DNA from: an uncultured Collinsella sp.
GTDB lineage: Bacteria; Actinomycetota; Coriobacteriia; Coriobacteriales; Coriobacteriaceae
Length of the DNA: 10,913 bases
Direction: 5' to 3'
NCBI GenBank assembly: GCA_958438955.1
Contig: CAUBTS010000065.1
Coordinates: forward strand, 1 to 10,913
Shown here piece after piece: positions 5,614 to 10,913 of this stretch. The notes beneath the pieces were generated by a model. The model did not search any database and was not told the DNA's origin. It saw only the letters and a list, made by a program, of their open reading frames with translations. Every line of letters starts with the position of its first letter. Position 1 is the stretch's first letter. The translations under genes were made by a program, and so were the position numbers.

Positions 5614-7410
5614 GTGTCTGAACAGGCAAATGTTGATTGTGCTGCTGGCTTTGGCGTGCGCTTGATCGGCTGTGCCGACGATGCGGTTTTGCCCATTGGC
5701 ATGCACGACTATGCGGAGGCACTTGGTTGCTGCGTGCTGGTTGACAAGACCATGTTTATTGCCGATGTGTTGGACTGCGACGCGTCCGTTGTGGTGTGCT
5801 GTCGACCCGAGGGTTTTGGCAAGAGCATGAACTTGTCGATGCTCAGGGCTTTTCTGGAGCGTCCAGCGGTCGGTCGCTCTGGTCAGCGTTTGTTTGCCGA
5901 TGCTCAGATTTGGGATGCGAACGGCGGGCGCTATCGGGATGAGTACGCTTGCTATCCGGTGATATCGCTGGACTTTTCTGGCGCTGCGAGGCGTGGCCCC
6001 GCTGTTGCCGACGTCGTGCGCGATGCCCTTTCGGGCGAGTGCGCTCGCTTGTTGGCGCTCTTGGAGGCTCCTGATTTAGCTCGAGATAAGGTGCGTCACA
6101 TCGAACGCGTCGCGCGTGATGTGGCGAGCGCGGACGAGGTCGCCTCGGTGCTTGGCGTGCTCATTGAGCTGCTGGAGATGGCCTGCGATGAGCAGGTTGT
6201 ATTGCTCGTTGATGGGTACGACGCGGCGTGGTTGGGCCGTGCGAGCGCGAGGGTCGCTTCCGGCGCCGATCCGGCAGGGATATTTGATCGCGTGCTTTTC
6301 GAGGTCATTGCCACTGCGCGCGATTCGTTGCGGCTGACGTGTCTGATGGGGGAATGTCCCGGCCCTGCCGAAGCGGCGCTTTCTTTGCATGGCTGCTCGT
6401 ATTGTCTGACGACGCCGCTTTCGACCTGGTGTGACCGTTGTTTCGGCTTTTCGGATGCCGAGGTCCAGGCTCTGTTGAATCATGCTGGGCGCGAGGAATA
6501 CCTGGAGGATGCGCGTGAATGGCTCGAGGGATATCGGTTTGGCAGGGCCTATTGCTCGAGTCCGGCGCGCGTGATCGGTTTTCTGGACCGAGGCTGCACG
6601 GCGCCTGTGCGCGCCGATCTGTATGGGTATGCGGATTGCCTGAGTAGGGTAGTTGCCGGGTGGAATCTCGACCGCCTTTCGGTCTTGTTTGATTTGCTCG
6701 AGGCCCATGGGTGCGCTGAGGTCCCGCTTTGTTTGGGCACTGCAGAGCCAGATTTCTCGCCTGACGATGGCATGTGGACAGCGCTGTATCTGTCCGGTTT
6801 TCTCACGACGGATATGACTGAGGAGCCAGAGCATGGCGATCGCCTCCGTGCTTTGCGATTGCCCAATAACGAGCTTCGCCAGGCCTTGCGTCTAGTGATT
6901 ATTGAGTGGTTTGAGTGCGCTGCCGAAGACATTCGAGACGTCGATGCGTTTCGCGACGGGCTGTGCCGTGGGAACGAGGATACCGTGAGGCGGGCGCTAA
7001 GCCGCATCCTGGGGGATGCTGGAATCGGTGAGACCGACCCAGATAAGCTGCTGCCATATCATCTGCTCTTGCAGGGGCTCTGCTTTGGCTTGCCGGGTTA
7101 TGCCAATCCTGCCTCGAGGCGAAAGTGTGGCGCGGGTCGCTGGGACATCCAGGTTTTCCCTACGGGTGCCGTGTTCGACATAGCCGATACGATTGGCATG
7201 CTGGACGAGCGCCCGCTGATAACGATTAACTTGATGTATGACCCCGATGTGGATGCGCTGGGCCTGGAATTGCTGGCCGTGCAGTCGCTACTCGACATAG
7301 AGCGCGACGGCATCGACGAAATCCGTGTGCCGCGACCCGGCGTTGGCCGCATGCGCTGGGGGTTCGGTTTTGATGGGCAGCATGTGGCTACGGTGTACCA
7401 GCGGCTTTAA
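5614..7410 (+). CDS. AAA-ATPase-like / PD-(D/E)XK_9 family protein, apparently degenerate
   Basis: This 598-residue protein belongs to the family with an N-terminal AAA-ATPase-like domain and a C-terminal PD-(D/E)XK_9 domain, often seen in many copies in gut bacteria and of unknown role. Family landmarks in order are LPIGMHDY, VDKTMFIADVL, RPEGFGKSMNLSML (from residue 64, Walker A-like), YPVISLDF, LLVDGYDAAW (Asp200), GFSDAEV, EWLEGYRFG, LPYHLLLQGL and CGAGRWDI (Asp511). Key sites look damaged: the usual DEYD is DGYD, and the usual E-x-K strand is N539-L-M541. GTG 5614 is chosen for AGGGGGA 8 bases upstream and because the protein then begins just before the family start. A longer frame from GTG 5482 begins inside the terminator. 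GC matches the neighbours. The reading frame is intact, so it is not an obvious pseudogene. Confidence 0.85.
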   Translation: MSEQANVDCAAGFGVRLIGCADDAVLPIGMHDYAEALGCCVLVDKTMFIADVLDCDASVVVCCRPEGFGKSMNLSMLRAFLERPAVGRSGQRLFADAQIWDANGGRYRDEYACYPVISLDFSGAARRGPAVADVVRDALSGECARLLALLEAPDLARDKVRHIERVARDVASADEVASVLGVLIELLEMACDEQVVLLVDGYDAAWLGRASARVASGADPAGIFDRVLFEVIATARDSLRLTCLMGECPGPAEAALSLHGCSYCLTTPLSTWCDRCFGFSDAEVQALLNHAGREEYLEDAREWLEGYRFGRAYCSSPARVIGFLDRGCTAPVRADLYGYADCLSRVVAGWNLDRLSVLFDLLEAHGCAEVPLCLGTAEPDFSPDDGMWTALYLSGFLTTDMTEEPEHGDRLRALRLPNNELRQALRLVIIEWFECAAEDIRDVDAFRDGLCRGNEDTVRRALSRILGDAGIGETDPDKLLPYHLLLQGLCFGLPGYANPASRRKCGAGRWDIQVFPTGAVFDIADTIGMLDERPLITINLMYDPDVDALGLELLAVQSLLDIERDGIDEIRVPRPGVGRMRWGFGFDGQHVATVYQRL

Positions 7411-7434
7411 GCGCTGAGGTGTTTCCGGCTTCCG

Positions 7435-8454
7435 TTACTCGGTGTCCTTCATGGGCGGCATGGGCTTCCAGTTGGGATCCTTGATGATCTTGCGGGCGTC
7501 TTTCATGCCACGGCGCAGCGCCGGAATACCGGTCTTAAAGCACTTGTCAACGGCGGCCAGGCGAATGAACTCCTTGCAGAAGGTCGCGGCGTTGCCCAGA
7601 CGGAACAGCACGGGGTGATAGTCGCCGTAGATTTGCATGTAGCGGGCCAGATAACCGCGGTTGCGCATGATGTAGTAGCGGTTGGTGTCGCTCGTGGAGT
7701 TGAGCTGGCGTTTGCCGGCGATGTCCCAGTTAGAGACGGCGCGGGCGCGCTTGAGCACCACGTCGGCAACAACGGCGGCGGGGAAGTGCCGGCTGGCCAC
7801 GTAGCCATAGCAGGCATCGTCGCCGTAGATAAAGAAGCGCGCGTCGGGCAGGCCGATCTTGTCGACCACGCGGCGCGAGAACATGCCGCCCTCAAAGCAC
7901 AGCTGGTTCATGGCGCGATAACCCTCTGGACCCAAGTCCCACTTGGCGACTGGGTTGGGAATGCCGAGCGAAAGGATGAGCTGGTACTGCCAAAAGAAGG
8001 CGCCGCCGTCAAAGTCTAGGCGCGAACCCTGGATGACATCGTAGCGGTCGGTCCACTTGGCAAGACGCTCGATGCCTTCGGGGATGACGAGCACGTCGTC
8101 GTCCATCACCCAGAACCACTGGGCGCCCAGGTCGTAGGCGCATTTGGTGCCAGCGGAGAAGCCACCTGCACCGCCGCCGTTTTCGAGCTGTGGTGCGTAG
8201 ATGACGCGGTCGGTGCCGCCCTTCGCGTCGGGCTGTTCGATGTCGGTGCCCCACAGGTTGGCCAGGCGCTCGTTGAATGCGGTGCACATGGCCTCGGTCT
8301 CGCGCGAATTCTCGTTATCGACAATCACGATGCGCCAGGGCGTTGCCGTGAGCTCGGTCATGGAGTCGAACAAGTTGGCCAGGAGTTCCTGGCGCTTGTA
8401 CGTAACGACGACGATGGCGAGCTTATCGATGGGAGCGGGGAGGGTTGAAGGCAT
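7435..8454 (-). CDS. Family 2 glycosyltransferase, galactofuranosyltransferase (GlfT)-like
   Basis: This 339-residue enzyme would transfer a nucleotide-activated sugar to a growing surface glycan at the inner face of the membrane. The fold markers are the start strand IVVVTYKR, the donor-site loop ENGGGAGGFSAG (91-102), the metal-binding WVMDDDV (Asp118-120) and the acceptor/catalytic region IYGDDACYGY (209-218). The NGGGAGGF plus DDD pattern is typical of GlfT-like transferases, so UDP-galactofuranose is a reasonable but unproven donor. No membrane segment is seen. ATG 8454 is chosen because the GT-A fold starts within 15 residues; AAAGGA lies about 11 bases upstream, a little far. An in-frame extension to 8655 gives Cys/Ser-rich sequence unlike the family. 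It converges on the AAA-ATPase-like gene with only 24 bases between and no hairpin, and diverges from the next glycosyltransferase. Confidence 0.88.
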   Translation of the reverse strand: MPSTLPAPIDKLAIVVVTYKRQELLANLFDSMTELTATPWRIVIVDNENSRETEAMCTAFNERLANLWGTDIEQPDAKGGTDRVIYAPQLENGGGAGGFSAGTKCAYDLGAQWFWVMDDDVLVIPEGIERLAKWTDRYDVIQGSRLDFDGGAFFWQYQLILSLGIPNPVAKWDLGPEGYRAMNQLCFEGGMFSRRVVDKIGLPDARFFIYGDDACYGYVASRHFPAAVVADVVLKRARAVSNWDIAGKRQLNSTSDTNRYYIMRNRGYLARYMQIYGDYHPVLFRLGNAATFCKEFIRLAAVDKCFKTGIPALRRGMKDARKIIKDPNWKPMPPMKDTE

Positions 8455-8529
8455 GGGGCAATATATCCTTTCACGCGCGGCGGGCGAGTGCTGCGCGGAA
8501 GCTATCGAATACGTCCTTGGGACTGTCCT

Positions 8530-8560
8530 ATTGTAAAGGCTCGGCGCACCTTGGCGGCAA
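8530..8560 (-). promoter_or_regulatory. Possible promoter of the GlfT-like gene
   Basis: On the minus strand TACAAT (8535-8530) fits the -10 box in five of six positions. TTGCCG (8560-8555) could be the -35 with a long 19-base spacer. The leader would be about 70 bases. The rest of the 255-base gap (8455-8709) shows only a short dyad, GCAGG-AA-CCTGC at 8575-8586. Confidence 0.35.
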
Positions 8561-8616
8561 GCTTTGAATAAAACGCAGGAACCTGCCATGGGCCCGCCGC
8601 ATGACGTGGGGCTGCT

Positions 8617-8646
8617 TTGCCCGCAAGAGGCTCCATAGATTATATA
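8617..8646 (+). promoter_or_regulatory. Possible promoter of the tandem glycosyltransferase pair
   Basis: TTGCCC (8617-8622) and TATATA (8641-8646) are spaced by 18 bases. This is the only AT-rich hexamer at a good distance before the start at 8710, and it would leave a leader of roughly 55 bases. It is a weak match and is offered as a candidate only. Confidence 0.35.
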
Positions 8647-8709
8647 AACGCCCACGAGCGGGACGACCCTTTGATACCATTATCGACAGGTATTTCCTAA
8701 GGAGCACAT

Positions 8710-9813
8710 TTGTCTACTAACGCCTCTGGCAGCCCTGTTCTGTCGCTGCTTATTCCCATTTACAATGTTCAGCGCTACCTGCGCGAGTGTCTCGATTCCG
8801 CCCTGGCGCAGACGCTCAAGGATATTGAGATCATCTGCATTAACGACGGGTCGACCGATAACTCGCCGGCGATTATCCGCGAGTATATGGAGCGCGATGG
8901 GCGCGTCAAGATGATCGACAAGGCCAACAGCGGCTACGGCGACTCGATGAACCGCGGCCTGGAGATGGCACGCGGCGAGTACGTGGGTATCTTGGAGTCC
9001 GATGACTTTATGGCGTCCGACGCACTCGAAAAGCTTGTCTCGGCCGCCGATAGCAATAATGCCGACTTTGCGAAGGCGAACTTTGATTTCTACTGGTCTA
9101 AGCCCGAGGAGCGCCGCTCGCTGCACGAGATGTTTAGACCTCGGGATTGCGGCAAGCCGGTGCACCCGAGCGATACGACTCAGTTCTTTAAGCAAAAGCC
9201 GTCGATTTGGTCGGCCGTGTACCGTCGCGATTTTCTTGAGCGCAACGGCATTAAGTTCCTGCCGACTCCGGGGGCATCCTTTCAGGACACGTCATTCGCC
9301 TTTAAGGTGATCGCGTGCGCCGATAAGGCTGTTTACCTGCATGATGCCGTGTTGTCGTATCGCCAGGACAACGAGAATTCCTCGGTCAATTCTTCGGCTA
9401 AGGTCTTTTGCGTCAATACCGAGTATGCCGAGATTGAGCGTTGGATTCGAGAGGATTATGCCTGCGACCATGCAAGCGGCGATGTCGCGCGCATGCTCAA
9501 GTTCAACCAGCTCATTAAGTACGATTCATACATGTGGAACTACGTGCGCCTGGCGCCTAAGTTCTATAAGGAGTTCCTAGTTCAGATGGCCAAGGAGTTC
9601 CAAGCGGCCTTGGACGCGGGGGAGTTTTCGCTTGACGACCTCAAGCCGTGGAAGCGCGCGAATCTCGCTGCCATCCTCAAAGATCCTGAGGGCTGGGTTG
9701 ACGAGCATCCGAGTTTTGCGACGGATGGTGCCTTGGGGCGTGCTAAGTATTACGCCTCGGTTGGAGGCCCAGGCGTGGTCGCCGCCTTCCTCATCGAATC
9801 GCTGAGGGGGTAG
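8710..9813 (+). CDS. Family 2 glycosyltransferase (GT-A), first of a tandem pair
   Basis: This 367-residue inverting glycosyltransferase has LLIPIYNV (13-20), INDGSTDNS (44-52), the DXD-equivalent ESDD (96-99), and a catalytic-acid region FQDTSF (191-196). The C-terminal 160 residues are helical, lack membrane spans, and resemble those of capsule and wall-teichoic transferases with a single GT-A domain. Sugar and acceptor cannot be read from the sequence. The start is TTG at 8710, fixed by AAGGAG (8699-8704) five bases upstream; no ATG lies nearer the fold start. Six bases separate its stop from the next start, so the pair is surely cotranscribed. Confidence 0.9.
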   Translation: MSTNASGSPVLSLLIPIYNVQRYLRECLDSALAQTLKDIEIICINDGSTDNSPAIIREYMERDGRVKMIDKANSGYGDSMNRGLEMARGEYVGILESDDFMASDALEKLVSAADSNNADFAKANFDFYWSKPEERRSLHEMFRPRDCGKPVHPSDTTQFFKQKPSIWSAVYRRDFLERNGIKFLPTPGASFQDTSFAFKVIACADKAVYLHDAVLSYRQDNENSSVNSSAKVFCVNTEYAEIERWIREDYACDHASGDVARMLKFNQLIKYDSYMWNYVRLAPKFYKEFLVQMAKEFQAALDAGEFSLDDLKPWKRANLAAILKDPEGWVDEHPSFATDGALGRAKYYASVGGPGVVAAFLIESLRG

Positions 9814-9819
9814 GTCGGC

Positions 9820-10860
9820 ATGGGAGAGGCCTCGTGTCCTAAAGCTACCATTGTCGTCCCCGTTTACAACTCTGCGCGCTCCATTCAGCGATGCCTCGAT
9901 TCGCTGTTGGCCCAGTCCGAGCGCTCGATTCAGGTTGTCTGCGTCAACGACGGTTCGACCGATGATTCGTTGAACGTGTTGCGCCAGATCGCGCAGGCCG
10001 ACAATCGCGTACTGGTGATTGACCAGGAAAATGCGGGCGTCTCGTGCGCTAGAAATGCCGGCATCGATGCCGCCGAGGGCGAGACCGTCTTTTTTGTGGA
10101 CGCCGACGATTACATCGATGCCCAGGCGGTCGAGCGCGTGCTGCATGCCATGGAGTCCGCAGATGCCGAGGCCGCCGTTTTTGGCGGCGTTTGTGAACCT
10201 GCCGATGCTGCCCCCAAACGCGTCCAGCAACTCATGAGCCCCAAAGCCGGTACCTTCGGCGCCCGTGATCCCCAACTGCTGTTCCATTCGAATGCGCAGC
10301 CCTATGCCTGCCGTGCGGCTTTTTCGCGCGAGCTGCTCAATCGCGAAGGCATTCGCTTCGCCCCCGGTTTGGCTTTGGGCGAGGACGTCGTCTTCCAATT
10401 TGCGGCTTATGCGCTTGCCCGCAGGACCGTCGTCATGCCGGACAAGTTCTACCACTACGTGATGGAGAGCGAATCGGTGACGCACGAGTTCAACAGTGCC
10501 GAGGCTCGTGCCAAAAAGCTTGACGCCCACATGAGGATGCTCGAGGAGGTCTTGAAGGACTGGGCGGCCTACGGTCTTTTGGACCTGTGCCCCGGCGAGC
10601 TGATCACCTGGTTCTTGGACCTCATTGTGTTCGACTTGGCGCGTCTGGATGCGGACGGCTTCCACCGTGTTGCCGGCCGCGTCAACAGGGATTTCACGAC
10701 GTTTTTGGGAACGGCGTGGGCGGATATGCCCGCCAAGGGCGCCGTTTGCCGTGTTGCCCACAAGCTCGTTGCGGCGACCTTGGGCGTTTCGATGGCAGAC
10801 GCCACGCTGTTCTATCTTTCGACTCGTGGTCTCAAAGCCTGCCTGGAGCGCTTTATCTAA
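9820..10860 (+). CDS. Family 2 glycosyltransferase (GT-A), second of a tandem pair
   Basis: This 346-residue glycosyltransferase has IVVPVYNSA (11-19), VNDGSTDDS (42-50), ENAGVSCARNAGI (70-82), the metal site FFVDADDYI (91-99) and LGEDVVFQF (186-194), where Glu/Asp188-189 match the usual catalytic-base position. It shares the same ground plan as the gene before it and is likely a diverged paralogue. The DADD site and the NAGVSCARN motif are the more canonical versions, whereas the first gene has ESDD and NSGYGDSMN. ATG 9820 has GAGGGGG about 9 bases upstream, overlapping the end of the previous gene. No membrane segment is seen. No terminator follows within the 53 bases left. Confidence 0.9.
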   Translation: MGEASCPKATIVVPVYNSARSIQRCLDSLLAQSERSIQVVCVNDGSTDDSLNVLRQIAQADNRVLVIDQENAGVSCARNAGIDAAEGETVFFVDADDYIDAQAVERVLHAMESADAEAAVFGGVCEPADAAPKRVQQLMSPKAGTFGARDPQLLFHSNAQPYACRAAFSRELLNREGIRFAPGLALGEDVVFQFAAYALARRTVVMPDKFYHYVMESESVTHEFNSAEARAKKLDAHMRMLEEVLKDWAAYGLLDLCPGELITWFLDLIVFDLARLDADGFHRVAGRVNRDFTTFLGTAWADMPAKGAVCRVAHKLVAATLGVSMADATLFYLSTRGLKACLERFI

Positions 10861-10892
10861 TTCCAAGCGCTGCCGCCCGCTGCAACTCGGCT

Positions 10893-10900
10893 GCTAAAAT
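10893..10900 (+). promoter_or_regulatory. Possible extended -10 promoter at the right edge
   Basis: TGCTAAAAT (10892-10900) fits an extended -10 (TG-N-TATAAT) with one mismatch. No -35 box is evident, as expected for extended -10 promoters. It could serve a gene beyond the window. Confidence 0.3.
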
Positions 10901-10913
10901 AACCCTGTTACAC

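Noticed and set aside
9577..10866. Antisense frame of 429 codons opposite the second glycosyltransferase
   Set aside because: The plus strand has clear family 2 motifs throughout; the antisense product has none and is a product of high-GC codon bias.

Overview
The window looks like chromosomal DNA from a GC-rich actinobacterium of the class Coriobacteriia, with Collinsella or a close gut relative as the best guess. The reasons are the high GC of most genes (about 60% where counted by hand), an iscR-sufC-sufB arrangement, a sortase substrate with an MPKTG signal, and TTG/GTG starts. This is inference from style and gene families; no database search was possible. It is mostly a patchwork of housekeeping and surface genes, with no transposase, integrase, tRNA, rRNA or CRISPR array seen.

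Region 1 (1-2334, minus strand): the start of a SUF iron-sulfur cluster assembly operon, sufC then sufB. SufB runs off the left edge and the rest of the operon lies outside. Region 2 (2111-2334) is a regulatory interval shared with a divergent Rrf2/IscR-type gene. It holds a probable suf promoter, a near-consensus IscR type 1 site, an extra IscR half-site overlapping the suf -35 box, and two unexplained dyads of identical geometry (GGGACAA-N15-TTGTCCC, centres 44 bp apart).

Region 3 (2335-3468, plus strand): iscR followed 8 bases later by a MntA/HepT (MNT-HEPN) toxin-antitoxin pair with intact GSX10DXD and RX4HXY motifs and clearly lower GC. The tight spacing suggests that iscR and the pair can be read on one transcript, so the pair may respond to Fe-S status.

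Region 4 (3469-5482): a secreted, sortase-anchored protein with an N-terminal domain that looks like a peptidoglycan-cleaving (lysozyme-like) fold, a long low-complexity stalk and an MPKTG signal, closed by a strong intrinsic terminator. Region 5 (5483-7410): a member of the AAA-ATPase-like/PD-(D/E)XK_9 family in which both the Walker B glutamate and the nuclease E-x-K appear to be lost.

Region 6 (7411-10913): three family 2 glycosyltransferases. One is GlfT-like on the minus strand; two GT-A enzymes lie in tandem on the plus strand and are probably cotranscribed. They suggest a cell-surface polysaccharide locus continuing to the right, and an extended -10 motif at the right edge may start the next transcript.
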